DNA of 64,000 nucleotides, taken from assembly GCF_003031675.1 (NCBI RefSeq), contig NZ_PYWX01000090.1, positions 1 through 64,000 of the forward strand, in the 5' to 3' direction. The notes beneath the pieces were generated by a model, which did not search any database, was not told the DNA's origin, and worked only from the letters and a program-made list of their open reading frames with translations. Below, piece by piece: positions 17,103 to 26,272 of this stretch. The stretch's first letter is position 1, and the number at the start of each line of letters is the position of its first letter. Source of the stretch: Pseudomonas palleroniana (GTDB lineage: Bacteria > Pseudomonadota > Gammaproteobacteria > Pseudomonadales > Pseudomonadaceae). A program made the position numbers and the translations under genes.

Positions 17103-17348
17103 ATGCACGATCCGTTCGAACAGTCTTTGCGTGACATGCTCAATGCATCGCCATCCAACCGTGATGACGATGCCTGCCTGGGCCGCGTTTTGAAAACCGC
17201 CAACCGCCAGGTAGGGGCGGGCGACCTGTTCGGTCTGTTGGGTCGCTGGTTGCCGGCGCTGATGATGGCCCTGAACAATGGTTCGGCCCATGTGTCGCCG
17301 GTTTCCCGCCGTGAACCTCTTGCTCGCACTGCTGATAAGGCTGATTGA
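17103..17348 (+). CDS. crfX: CrfX, small conserved protein of the sigX cluster
   Basis: 81-residue soluble protein of unknown function, known in Pseudomonas only from its conserved place between cmaX and cmpX. The first 25 residues are acidic (SPSNRDDDACLGRVL); a hydrophobic patch, GDLFGLLGRWLPALMMAL, follows and could be an amphipathic helix. GAGAGG five bases before the ATG at 17103 fixes the start. The stop is two bases from the cmpX start, so the two are co-translated. Confidence 0.85.
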   Translation: MHDPFEQSLRDMLNASPSNRDDDACLGRVLKTANRQVGAGDLFGLLGRWLPALMMALNNGSAHVSPVSRREPLARTADKAD

Positions 17349-17350
17349 AT

Positions 17351-18175
17351 ATGGAACTTGATCTCTGGACCCAGAGCCTGGTCACCGCGATGACCGCACT
17401 ATGGACCAAGGTGGCGAATTTCATTCCCAACCTGTTTGGTGCCCTGGTTCTGGTGTTGCTGGGCTTTGTCGTGGCCAAGCTGCTCGACACCCTGCTGTCC
17501 AAATTGCTCGCCAAATTGGGGCTCGACCGCTTGATGGCAGGCACCGGCCTGACCAAACTGCTGGGGCGCGCAGGGCTGCAAGTGCCGATCTCCACGTTGA
17601 TCGGCAAGATCGTTTATTGGTTTGTTTTGCTGATTTTCCTGGTTTCTGCAGCGCAATCCCTTGGACTTGAGCGAGTTTCAGCTACGCTCGACATGCTGGC
17701 GCTGTATTTGCCGAAGGTTTTTGGCGGCGCGCTGGTGCTGCTGGTAGGGGTTCTGCTGGCGCAACTGGCCAATGGGCTGGTGCGTGGAGCGGCTGAAGGC
17801 GTGGGCCTGGACTACGCGGCGGGCCTGGGGCGAATCGCCCAGGGGCTGGTGATCATCATCAGTATTTCCGTCGCGATCAGCCAGTTGGAGGTCAAGACTG
17901 ACCTGCTCAACCATGTGATTGTGATTGTTTTGATTACCGTTGGTCTGGCCGTTGCGCTGGCAATGGGGTTGGGAAGCCGGGAAATTGCCGGGCAGATTCT
18001 TGCGGGAATCTATGTGCGTGAGCTGTATCAGGTTGGGCAACACGTGCGTGTTGGCGAGGTTGAAGGGCAAATCGAGGAGATCGGCACGGTCAAGACGACG
18101 GTGCTGACCGATGACGGCGACCTGGTGTCGCTGTCCAATCGGATTCTCCTGGAACAGCAGGTCAATAGCCGCTAA
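17351..18175 (+). CDS. cmpX: CmpX, MscS-like mechanosensitive channel family protein
   Basis: 274-residue inner-membrane protein with about four or five transmembrane segments (near 20-40, 80-102, 115-140, 160-180 and 190-210) followed by a short beta-rich MscS-like domain (QVGQHVRVGEVEGQIEEIGTVKTTVLT). Segments LGFVVAKLLDTLLSK and ALVLLVGVLLAQLANGLV match the conserved TM-helix repeats of this family. In Pseudomonas, cmpX has been linked to membrane stress and SigX activity. It sits directly upstream of sigX. Confidence 0.9.
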   Translation: MELDLWTQSLVTAMTALWTKVANFIPNLFGALVLVLLGFVVAKLLDTLLSKLLAKLGLDRLMAGTGLTKLLGRAGLQVPISTLIGKIVYWFVLLIFLVSAAQSLGLERVSATLDMLALYLPKVFGGALVLLVGVLLAQLANGLVRGAAEGVGLDYAAGLGRIAQGLVIIISISVAISQLEVKTDLLNHVIVIVLITVGLAVALAMGLGSREIAGQILAGIYVRELYQVGQHVRVGEVEGQIEEIGTVKTTVLTDDGDLVSLSNRILLEQQVNSR

Positions 18176-18262
18176 TACGGCAAATCCTGCTAATGTACGC
18201 CGCCGCAAACCCGGCTGACCGGATTGTGGCGGACATTGACCTGACTGTCGGCACGACTTGTT

Positions 18263-18853
18263 TTGAATAAAGCCCAAACGCTGTCTACGCGCTACGACCC
18301 CCGTGAGCTCTCTGATGAGGAGTTGGTCGCGCGCTCGCACACGGAGCTGTTTCACGTAACACGTGCGTACGAAGAATTGATGCGCAGGTATCAACGCACT
18401 CTGTTCAACGTTTGTTCAAGGTATTTAGGGAACGATAGAGATGCGGATGATGTCTGTCAGGAAGTGATGCTCAAGGTGCTGTATGGCCTGAAGAACTTCG
18501 AGGGCAAATCGAAGTTCAAGACATGGCTCTACAGCATCACGTACAACGAGTGCATCACGCAGTATCGTAAGGAGCGGCGAAAGCGTCGGTTGATGGACGC
18601 TTTGAGTCTTGACCCCCTTGAGGAGGCGTCTGAAGAGAAGGCGCCGGCACCCGAGGAGAAGGGCGGACTTGATCGCTGGTTGGTGCATGTGAACCCGATT
18701 GACCGTGAAATTCTGGTGCTACGATTTGTCGCAGAGCTGGAGTTTCAGGAAATCGCTGACATCATGCATATGGGTTTGAGTGCTACAAAAATGCGTTACA
18801 AGCGTGCTCTTGATAAATTACGTGAGAAATTTGCGGGCGAGACTGAAACTTAG
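18263..18853 (+). CDS. sigX: ECF RNA polymerase sigma factor SigX
   Basis: 196-residue extracytoplasmic-function sigma factor. Region 2 spans about 40-105 (RYLGNDRDADDVCQEVMLKV, FKTWLYSITYNECI) and region 4 spans about 140-190 (PIDREILVLRFVAELEFQEIADIM). The sequence follows P. aeruginosa SigX closely as I remember it. The start appears to be TTG at 18263 with no strong ribosome-binding site, which may keep synthesis low. No anti-sigma gene follows, as is usual for this group. Its best-known target is the adjacent oprF promoter, along with envelope and fatty-acid genes. Confidence 0.95.
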   Translation: MNKAQTLSTRYDPRELSDEELVARSHTELFHVTRAYEELMRRYQRTLFNVCSRYLGNDRDADDVCQEVMLKVLYGLKNFEGKSKFKTWLYSITYNECITQYRKERRKRRLMDALSLDPLEEASEEKAPAPEEKGGLDRWLVHVNPIDREILVLRFVAELEFQEIADIMHMGLSATKMRYKRALDKLREKFAGETET

Positions 18854-18960
18854 TGCGTGGCAAATATCTCTTACGTGTAGGCAAGTTCTGTTAGACTTGT
18901 CGCCGAGTTGTCCCCCGGTTTGTGGGACTGCTTTACAATCACCAGATGGGGATTTAACGG

Positions 18961-19944
18961 ATGAAACTGAAAAACACCTTGGGCTTGGCCATTGGTACTC
19001 TTATTGCCGCTTCTTCTTTCGGCGCACTGGCACAAGGCCAAGGCGCAGTTGAAGGCGAGCTGTTCTACAAGAAGCAGTACAACGATAGCGTCAAGCACAT
19101 CGAAGACGGCTTCAACCCTGGCGCTCGCATCGGTTACTTCCTGACCGACGACCTGTCCTTGAACCTGTCCTACGACACTACCAACCACACCCGTTCGAAC
19201 GACGGTACTGGTAACCAGAAGATCAAAGGCGATACCGGCAGCCTGGTTGCCCAGTATCACTTCGGTCAAGCTGGCGTAGACAGCCTGCGTCCATACGTAG
19301 AAGGCGGTTTCGGTCACCAGAGCCGTACCAACGTCAAAGCTGACGGCCACAGCGGTCGCGACCAGTCCACCCTGGCTATCGCTGGCGCTGGCGTGAAGTA
19401 CTACTTCACCAACAACCTGTACGCTCGTGCCGGTGTTGAAGCTGACTACGCACTGGACAACGGCAAGTGGGACTACTCCGCACTGGTCGGCCTGGGCGTG
19501 AACTTCGGCGGTAACGCTGGCGCAGTCGCTCCAGCTCCTACCCCAGCACCAGCTCCAGAGCCAACTCCAGAGCCAGAAGCTCCAGTTGCTCAGGTTGTTC
19601 GTGTTGAGCTGGACGTTAAGTTCGACTTCGACAAGTCCGTTGTTAAGCCTAACAGCTACGCTGACGTGAAAAACCTGGCTGACTTCATGAAGCAGTACCC
19701 TAACACCACCACCGTGGTTGAAGGTCACACTGACTCCGTAGGTCCAGACGCTTACAACCAGAAGCTGTCCCAGCGTCGTGCTGACGCTGTTAAGCAAGTT
19801 CTGGTCAAAGACGGTATTGCTCCTAACCGTGTAAGCTCGGTTGGTTACGGCAAATCCCGCCCAGTTGCTGACAACGCAACTGAAGCTGGTCGTGCTATCA
19901 ACCGTCGCGTAGAAGCCTCGGTAGAAGCTCAAGCTGCTCAGTAA
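18961..19944 (+). CDS. oprF: Major outer-membrane porin/structural protein OprF
   Basis: 327-residue outer-membrane protein: signal peptide (about 1-24, cleavage after FGALA), an eight-stranded beta-barrel (25-185), a proline-rich hinge rich in PAP and PEP repeats (about 190-210), and an OmpA-type peptidoglycan-binding domain (215-327, with VEGHTDSVG and LSQRRADAVK). No cysteine is present, unlike P. aeruginosa OprF with its four-cysteine loop. Codon use is visibly stronger (many GCT, GTT, CCA) than in neighbours, as expected for a very abundant protein. The GGGG-containing ribosome-binding site precedes the ATG. A strong terminator follows. Confidence 0.98.
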   Translation: MKLKNTLGLAIGTLIAASSFGALAQGQGAVEGELFYKKQYNDSVKHIEDGFNPGARIGYFLTDDLSLNLSYDTTNHTRSNDGTGNQKIKGDTGSLVAQYHFGQAGVDSLRPYVEGGFGHQSRTNVKADGHSGRDQSTLAIAGAGVKYYFTNNLYARAGVEADYALDNGKWDYSALVGLGVNFGGNAGAVAPAPTPAPAPEPTPEPEAPVAQVVRVELDVKFDFDKSVVKPNSYADVKNLADFMKQYPNTTTVVEGHTDSVGPDAYNQKLSQRRADAVKQVLVKDGIAPNRVSSVGYGKSRPVADNATEAGRAINRRVEASVEAQAAQ

Positions 19945-19956
19945 TTACTGAGCAGT

Positions 19957-19988
19957 AGAAAAAACCCGGCTCAGGCCGGGTTTTTTTT
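19957..19988 (+). terminator. Intrinsic terminator of oprF
   Basis: The stem AAAACCCGGC/GCCGGGTTTT with a 4-base loop is followed by an uninterrupted T run ending at 19988. This is the classic form and lies just after the oprF stop codon. Confidence 0.9.
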
Positions 19989-20005
19989 CGCCTGCAATAT
20001 ATGCC

Positions 20006-20749
20006 TCAGGCGCTGGCTGGCACGGCAATGCACGCCGCCTGCGCAGCCGCGGCAACGCTGCCGATCACCAGAATCGCCGGGCTCTTCAAGGCAAATGCCT
20101 GTGCGTCCCAATGCATGCGCGCTAGCGTGCTGCGGCATTCGCGCTGCTGGGGCAGGGAGGCATTTTCGATCATCGCCACCGGCATATCGGCGACCATGCC
20201 AGCGTTGAGCAATTGCTGGCGAATCTCCTCCAGCTTCGCCACCCCCATGTACACCACCAACGTCGTCCCGCCCTCGGCCAGTGCCCGCCAATTCAGGCTG
20301 CTGTCGTCCTGGGTATGCGCCGTGACCAGCGTTACGCCACGGCTCACACCGCGCAAGGTCAACGGGATATCGCAATTCGTCGCACCCGCCAGCCCTGCCG
20401 TGATCCCGTTGACTAGCTCCACATCGACACCGCGCTCGCGCAACCACAGCGCTTCTTCACCGCCCCGGCCAAAAATGCACGGATCGCCGCCTTTGAGCCG
20501 CACCACGCATTTTCCCTGGCGCGTATAACGCAGCATCAGGCGATGAATAAAATCCTGTGGCGTCGAACGGCAGCCGCCGCGCTTGCCGACGGTGATCACC
20601 CGCACATCCAGGCAATGCTCCAGCACCTGTGGGTTGACCAGATCATCGATCAGCACCACATCCGCCTCACGCAAGGCCCGCACCGCCTTGAGGGTCAACA
20701 GTTCCGGATCGCCAGGCCCTGCGCCCACCAGCCAGACTTTTGCGTTCAT
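20006..20749 (-). CDS. cobA: Uroporphyrinogen-III C-methyltransferase (siroheme synthesis)
   Basis: 247-residue SAM-dependent SUMT that makes precorrin-2, the precursor of siroheme needed by the nitrite reductase encoded upstream. Motifs include VGAGPGDPELLTLKA near the N-terminus, VRLKGGDPCIFGRGGEE and NGITAGLAGA. The ribosome-binding site AGGAG overlaps the nasC stop codon (TGAGGAGAAGAACATG), so it is the last gene of the nirB-nirD-nasC-cobA unit. It converges with oprF across the terminator. Confidence 0.95.
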   Translation of the reverse strand: MNAKVWLVGAGPGDPELLTLKAVRALREADVVLIDDLVNPQVLEHCLDVRVITVGKRGGCRSTPQDFIHRLMLRYTRQGKCVVRLKGGDPCIFGRGGEEALWLRERGVDVELVNGITAGLAGATNCDIPLTLRGVSRGVTLVTAHTQDDSSLNWRALAEGGTTLVVYMGVAKLEEIRQQLLNAGMVADMPVAMIENASLPQQRECRSTLARMHWDAQAFALKSPAILVIGSVAAAAQAACIAVPASA

Positions 20750-20759
20750 GTTCTTCTCC

Positions 20760-23468
20760 TCACACATTAATGGCGAATGGCTGCGGGTTGCCGGCCAAAA
20801 GACGTTTGATTTCCGGTACACAGGAACCACATTGGGTGCCGCAGCCCAGCGCTTGTTTGAGCCCTTCCAGGCCCAGGCCGCGGGCGATGCCGGCACACAC
20901 CGCGCTTTCGCTGACGTTCTTGCAGTTGCACAGGGTCTTGAGGCTGGCCGCCGCACCACCCGGCGGTGCGCTTAATGGGGCCAGCAGCCAGCGTCGCAAT
21001 TGATCATCGGCGCGACCTTCCAGCCACAGGCTTTGCAACCAGTGCCGCGCCAGGGTTTCCCCTGCCAGGCGCAGGGCGGTGATGCGGCCTTGCTCGATCT
21101 TCACGCGTTTGCCGATCGAGCGACGTGGGTCGTCATAAGCCATGACAGGGCCGTCATTGAGGCCGAGGAGGGCGTCGATACGGGTCAGCAGTGACAAGTC
21201 GGGCGCCTCGCCATGTGCGGCGCGCACCAGCAATGCCGGGCGTTCACGTCCGACCAGAGTCAAACTGACGTAGGCAAAGTCCTCGCACAGCGGGCGCAGC
21301 GCCTCAAAGTGCTGTTGCACATTGCCTTCGATCAGCGCGAACAACTGCCACGGCAGTTGTACGGCCTCCAGGCGCACGCCACTGTGCTTGAGTTCCGGTT
21401 GTTTCGATAACGGATCAAACGCCGGCTGCGTAAGGGTGTTGACGCCACCCTTGAGAAAGCGGTCGCCCCAATGCATGGGCAGGAACGCCTGGCCTGGGCG
21501 CACGCTGTCATCGCTGCTGACCGCGACGATCACACTGCCGCGGCGGCTTTTCAGGCTGACCAGATCACCGTCCTTCAAGCGATGGCGACGTAATTCATCG
21601 GGATGCAGGCCCAACAACGCTTCGCTGACATGCCCAAACAACTGGGCCGCCGTGCCGGTGCGGCTCATGCCGTGCCACTGGTCGCGCAGGCGGCCGGTGA
21701 TCAGGGTCAGCGGGAAGCGGGCGTCGCGTTGCTCCTTGGCCGCGCGGTAAGGATCAGCGACAAACTGCGCGCGCCCGCTATCGGTTGGGAACACGCCATC
21801 GCTGTACAGGCGCGTTGTTCCGGCATGCGCGCCCGTCGGAAACGGCCACTGCTGCGGCCCGATCCGGTCGAGCAGGGCATGGCTGACACCCGACAGGTCA
21901 AGGTCACGATGGCGCGTCAGCCCTTTGTATTCATCAAAGATCTGCGCCGGTTGTTCGAACGCAAACAGGCTGGCCAAGCCCGGCCGCAAGCGCTTTTCCA
22001 GGCGCTGTGCGAAATCCAGCGTAATGGCCCAATCGGGCCGTGCTTCTCCCGGTGGGACGATGGCTTGGCGGACGTGGGAAATACGTCGCTCGGAGTTGGT
22101 CACGGTGCCTTCCTTTTCTCCCCAACTGGCGGCAGGCAGCAGTAGGTCGGCATAAGCGGCCGTTTCCGTGGTGCGAAAAGCTTCCTGCAGAACCACGAAC
22201 GGGCAAGCGGCCAAGGCTGCGCGTACGCGGTTCTGGTCCGGCAGCGATTGTGCGGGGTTGGTACAGGCAACCCACAGCGCCTTGATCTTGCCGGCCTGGA
22301 TCTGCTCGAACAGTTCGATCGCGGTCAGCCCGTTTGGCTGCGGCAATGAATCAACCCCCCAATACGCGGCGACTTCGGCCCGATGCTGCGGGTTGGCCGC
22401 TTCACGATGGCCCGGCAACAGATTCGCCAGGCTGCCGGTCTCGCGGCCACCCATGGCGTTGGGTTGGCCGGTCAGGGAAAACGGGCCGCAGCCCGGCCGG
22501 CCAATGGTCCCGGTGGCCAGGTGCAGGTTGATCAAGGCGCTGTTTTTCGCACTGCCGGCGGTGGATTGATTCAGCCCCATGCACCACAACGACAGGAAAC
22601 TGCTGGAGGTACCCACCCATTGCGCGCACAGGCGCAGTTGTTCAACGCTGATCCCGCACAACTGCGTGACCATCTGCGGTGTGTAGTCATGCACCAGCCG
22701 CTTCAGCGGTGCCAACCCCTCGGTATGGGCCTGGATAAAGTCGCGGTCGATCCAGTCTTCCCACAGCAACAGATGCAAGATCCCATGGAATAACGCCACA
22801 TCCGTACCCGGTAAAATCGCCAGGTGCAGGTCAGCCAGGTCGCAGGTGTCTGTGCGCCGTGGGTCGATCACCAGCACTTTCATCTGTGGGCGCCGCGCCT
22901 TGGCTTCTTCCAAGCGTCGGAACAGCACCGGATGCGCGTAGGCCATATTGCTGCCGACGATCATGACGCAGTCGCTGTTTTCCAGGTCCTCATAGCTGCA
23001 CGGCGGGGCGTCGGCACCCAGGCTGCGCTTGTAGCCGACCACTGCCGAAGACATGCACAGCCGCGAGTTGCTATCGATGTTGTGGGTGCCCACCAGCGCC
23101 CGTGCCAGTTTGTTGAAGCTGTAGTAATCCTCGGTCAACAATTGCCCGGAAATGTAGAACGCCACGCTGTCCGGCCCGTGTTCGGCGATCGTGTCGGCGA
23201 ATACGTTGGCGGCGTGTTCCAGGGCCGTGTCCCAATCGGTGCGCGCACGGGCCAGGTTTTTGCCCAGGCGCAGTTCGGGGTACAAGGCGCGGGCAGCCAG
23301 GTCACCGGTCAGGTGCAGGCTGGCGCCCTTGCTGCATAACTTGCCAAAGTTGGCCGGGTGGCTCGGGTCGCCTTGCACGCCGAGGATCTGTACGCCGTCA
23401 TGCTCGATCAACACGCCGCAACCCACCCCGCAATAACAGCAGGTAGACGCGGTAACCTGGCGGTTCAT
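20760..23468 (-). CDS. nasC: Assimilatory nitrate reductase catalytic subunit
   Basis: 902-residue cytoplasmic molybdoenzyme that reduces nitrate to nitrite. The N-terminal 4Fe-4S motif uses C10, C13 and C17 (STCCYCGVGC) plus a Cys in GKLCSKG. The molybdopterin oxidoreductase and dinucleotide-binding domains follow, and the C-terminus carries a BFD-like 2Fe-2S domain (CNCKNVSESAVCAGI, GCGTQCGSCVPEI). The start overlaps the nirD stop by one base (TGATG). It is also named nasA in some pseudomonads; here nasC is used to avoid clashing with the transporter. Confidence 0.95.
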   Translation of the reverse strand: MNRQVTASTCCYCGVGCGVLIEHDGVQILGVQGDPSHPANFGKLCSKGASLHLTGDLAARALYPELRLGKNLARARTDWDTALEHAANVFADTIAEHGPDSVAFYISGQLLTEDYYSFNKLARALVGTHNIDSNSRLCMSSAVVGYKRSLGADAPPCSYEDLENSDCVMIVGSNMAYAHPVLFRRLEEAKARRPQMKVLVIDPRRTDTCDLADLHLAILPGTDVALFHGILHLLLWEDWIDRDFIQAHTEGLAPLKRLVHDYTPQMVTQLCGISVEQLRLCAQWVGTSSSFLSLWCMGLNQSTAGSAKNSALINLHLATGTIGRPGCGPFSLTGQPNAMGGRETGSLANLLPGHREAANPQHRAEVAAYWGVDSLPQPNGLTAIELFEQIQAGKIKALWVACTNPAQSLPDQNRVRAALAACPFVVLQEAFRTTETAAYADLLLPAASWGEKEGTVTNSERRISHVRQAIVPPGEARPDWAITLDFAQRLEKRLRPGLASLFAFEQPAQIFDEYKGLTRHRDLDLSGVSHALLDRIGPQQWPFPTGAHAGTTRLYSDGVFPTDSGRAQFVADPYRAAKEQRDARFPLTLITGRLRDQWHGMSRTGTAAQLFGHVSEALLGLHPDELRRHRLKDGDLVSLKSRRGSVIVAVSSDDSVRPGQAFLPMHWGDRFLKGGVNTLTQPAFDPLSKQPELKHSGVRLEAVQLPWQLFALIEGNVQQHFEALRPLCEDFAYVSLTLVGRERPALLVRAAHGEAPDLSLLTRIDALLGLNDGPVMAYDDPRRSIGKRVKIEQGRITALRLAGETLARHWLQSLWLEGRADDQLRRWLLAPLSAPPGGAAASLKTLCNCKNVSESAVCAGIARGLGLEGLKQALGCGTQCGSCVPEIKRLLAGNPQPFAINV

Positions 23469-23785
23469 CAACCTGCGTCCCGCAGGGCCAGCATCACCCG
23501 GCCGTTTTCCACGCGGGCGAGGTGATGGTGGGCGCAGCCGATATCCGGCGCCTGGGCTTCGCCGGACGCCAGGTCGATCTGCCAGTTGTGCAACGGGCAG
23601 GCCACGCGTTTGCCGTAGATCAAGCCCTGGGACAGCGGCCCGCCCTTGTGCGGGCAACGGTCGTCGAGGGCGAAGACTTCATCGTCACTGGTACGGAAAA
23701 TCGCAATATCGCCTTTAGGCCCCTGGATGATGCGCGAGCCCAGGGCGTTGATTTCATCGAGGGCGCAGATATCCAGCCAGTTCAT
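23468..23785 (-). CDS. nirD: Nitrite reductase small subunit (Rieske-type)
   Basis: 105-residue Rieske-like subunit of NADH-dependent assimilatory nitrite reductase. The cluster-binding residues of true Rieske proteins are retained, CPHKGG and CPLHNW, as in the bacterial NirD branch close to dioxygenase ferredoxins. GGAGG seven bases before the ATG at 23785 sets the start, which overlaps the nirB stop codon in ATGA. Confidence 0.94.
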   Translation of the reverse strand: MNWLDICALDEINALGSRIIQGPKGDIAIFRTSDDEVFALDDRCPHKGGPLSQGLIYGKRVACPLHNWQIDLASGEAQAPDIGCAHHHLARVENGRVMLALRDAG

Positions 23786-26235
23786 GCCGACACCTCCAGC
23801 TGTTTGACGGGGATGACCTCGAACTCCTTTTTCAATTGGGGCTGCTCCAGGCGCTCCTTCCACGGGTCCTGTTCGAACGACAGCGAAAATTGCAGGCGCT
23901 CATTCAACGCTCGGCGTCGGGCCGGGTCTTCCAGTACGGCTTTTTTGATGTGCTCCATGCCGACCCGTTGCAGGTAGTGCACGGTGCGCTCCAGGTAGAA
24001 GGCTTCTTCGCGATACAACTGCAGGAACGCGCCGTTGTACTCGCGCACTTCTTCGGCGGTTTTCAGCTTGACGAAGAACTCCGCGACTTCTGTCTTGATC
24101 CCGCCATTGCCGCCGATATACATCTCCCACCCGGAGTCGACACCGATGATGCCGACGTCCTTGATGCCTGCTTCCGAGCAATTGCGTGGGCAACCGGAGA
24201 CCGCCAACTTGACCTTGTGCGGCGACCACATATTGAACAGGTCGTGCTCCAACTCGATGCCCAGCTGTGTGGAATTCTGCGTGCCGAAGCGGCAGAACTC
24301 GCTGCCGACACAGGTCTTCACGGTGCGGATGGATTTGCCATAGGCGTGGCCCGACGGCATGTCGAGGTCTTTCCACACGCCAGGCAGGTCCTGTTTCTTG
24401 ATGCCGAGCAAGTCGATGCGTTGGCCGCCGGTGACCTTGACCATCGGCACGTTGTACTTGTCGGCCACGTCGGCGATACGGCGCAGCTCCGACGGATTGG
24501 TCACGCCGCCCCACATCCGGGGGACGACGGAGTAGGTGCCATCTTTCTGGATGTTGGCGTGGGCACGTTCGTTGATCAGGCGCGATTGCGGATCGTCCTT
24601 GGCCTCGCCGGGCCAGGTCGAGATCAGGTAGTAGTTCAACGCCGGCCGGCAGGTGGCGCAACCGTTGGGCGTGCGCCAGTTCAGGTAGCTCATCGTGCCG
24701 GCGATGGTCAGCAGGTGCTGGTCGCGGATGGCCTGGCGGATCTGTCCGTGGTTGAGGTCGCTGCAACCGCAGATGGCTTTTTCGCTTTTGGGTTTGACGT
24801 CGGCGGCGCCGCCCACGGTGTTGATCAGGATCTGTTCCACCAGCCCGGCGCAGGAGCCGCAGGAGCTGGCGGCCTTGGTGTGTTTTTTGACGTCGTCGAC
24901 GCTGAACAGCCCGTGTTCCTGAATCGCCTTGACGATGGTGCCCTTGCACACGCCGTTGCAGCCGCAGACCTCGGCGTTGTCGGCCATGTTCATGGCCTTG
25001 TCCTGGCCTTGATGGCCGACGTCTCCCAGCGCGTTTTCGCCAAACATCAGGTGATCGCGGATCTCGCCGATGGCGTGGTTCTCACGGATCTGCCGGAAAT
25101 ACCAACCCCCGTCGGCGGTGTCGCCGTACAGGCAGGCGCCGACCAGGATGTCGTCCTTGATCACCAGTTTTTTGTACACGCCGCCAATCGGGTCGGAGAG
25201 GGTGATGGTCTCGGTGCCTTCGCCGCCCATGAAGTCGCCGGCGGAGAACAGGTCGATACCGGTGACTTTCAACTTGGTCGACGTGACCGAGCCTTTGTAA
25301 GTGGCAAAGCCGAGTTGGGCCAGGTGATTGGCGCAGACCTTGGCCTGTTCGAACAGCGGCGCGACCAGGCCGTAAGCGGTACCCCGATGGTTGGCGCATT
25401 CGCCGATGGCGTAGATGCGCGGGTCATAGGTTTGCAGGGTATCGTTGACCAGAATCCCACGGTTGCAGGGGATGCCGGATTTTTCCGCGAGTTCGGTGTT
25501 GGGGCGGATGCCGGCCGCCATCACCACCAGGTCGGCCGGGATGATGTCGCCGTTCTTGAACTGCACCGAGCCGACGCGACCATTGCCGGCATCGTGCAGG
25601 GCCTGGGTCTGTTCGCACAGGCGAAACTCCAGGCCACGGCTTTCCAGTTCGGTTTGCAACAACTGGCCGCTGGTCTTGTCCAGTTGCCGCTCCAGCAGCC
25701 ATTCGCCGATATGCACCACGGTCACCTGCATGCCGCGCAGCATCAGGCCGTTGGCGGCTTCCAGGCCGAGCAGGCCGCCGCCGATGACCACCGCGTGCTT
25801 GTGGGTCTTGGCGGTGTCGATCATGGCTTGGGTGTCGGCAATGTCGCGATAGCCGATCACGCCCTGCAAGGTGTTGCCGGGAATCGGCAGGATAAATGGC
25901 GTGGAACCGGTAGCGATCAGCAGGCGATCGTACTCGGCCTCGGTACCGTCCTCGGCGATGACGATGCGTTTGACGCGATCGATCTGCACCACTTTGCGGT
26001 TGAGCAGCAGCTTGATGTCGTTGTCCAGGTACCAGCTCAAGTCGTTGAGTACGATCTCTTCGAAGGTCTGTTCACCGGCGAGCACCGGCGATAGCAGGAT
26101 GCGGTTGTAATTGGGATGTGGCTCGGCGCCGAATACGGTGATGTCGTACAGCTCGCTGCTCAGCTTGAGTAATTCTTCCAGGGTGCGAACCCCGGCCATG
26201 CCGTTGCCGATCATGACCAATTTGAGTTTTTTCAT
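23782..26235 (-). CDS. nirB: NADH-dependent nitrite reductase large subunit
   Basis: 817-residue flavo-siroheme enzyme reducing nitrite to ammonium with NADH. FAD- and NAD-binding domains come first (VMIGNGMAGVRTLEELL; IGGGLLGLEAANGL), then two BFD-like 2Fe-2S regions (CGCNGVCKGTI, CGSCAGLVEQ), then the sulfite/nitrite reductase half with siroheme/4Fe-4S cysteines starting at C642 (TCVGSEFCRFG) and in VSGCPRNCSEAG. The ATG at 26235 has GGAGA upstream. A sigma-54-type promoter and an ANTAR attenuator leader precede it. Confidence 0.97.
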   Translation of the reverse strand: MKKLKLVMIGNGMAGVRTLEELLKLSSELYDITVFGAEPHPNYNRILLSPVLAGEQTFEEIVLNDLSWYLDNDIKLLLNRKVVQIDRVKRIVIAEDGTEAEYDRLLIATGSTPFILPIPGNTLQGVIGYRDIADTQAMIDTAKTHKHAVVIGGGLLGLEAANGLMLRGMQVTVVHIGEWLLERQLDKTSGQLLQTELESRGLEFRLCEQTQALHDAGNGRVGSVQFKNGDIIPADLVVMAAGIRPNTELAEKSGIPCNRGILVNDTLQTYDPRIYAIGECANHRGTAYGLVAPLFEQAKVCANHLAQLGFATYKGSVTSTKLKVTGIDLFSAGDFMGGEGTETITLSDPIGGVYKKLVIKDDILVGACLYGDTADGGWYFRQIRENHAIGEIRDHLMFGENALGDVGHQGQDKAMNMADNAEVCGCNGVCKGTIVKAIQEHGLFSVDDVKKHTKAASSCGSCAGLVEQILINTVGGAADVKPKSEKAICGCSDLNHGQIRQAIRDQHLLTIAGTMSYLNWRTPNGCATCRPALNYYLISTWPGEAKDDPQSRLINERAHANIQKDGTYSVVPRMWGGVTNPSELRRIADVADKYNVPMVKVTGGQRIDLLGIKKQDLPGVWKDLDMPSGHAYGKSIRTVKTCVGSEFCRFGTQNSTQLGIELEHDLFNMWSPHKVKLAVSGCPRNCSEAGIKDVGIIGVDSGWEMYIGGNGGIKTEVAEFFVKLKTAEEVREYNGAFLQLYREEAFYLERTVHYLQRVGMEHIKKAVLEDPARRRALNERLQFSLSFEQDPWKERLEQPQLKKEFEVIPVKQLEVSA

Positions 26236-26272
26236 GTCGTTCTCCGCAATGGCTCGACAAATCGTGCGCAAA

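Noticed and set aside
23836..26094. 752-codon open frame antisense to nirB
   Set aside because: Same GC-bias shadow; composition is unlike a protein and nirB is certain.
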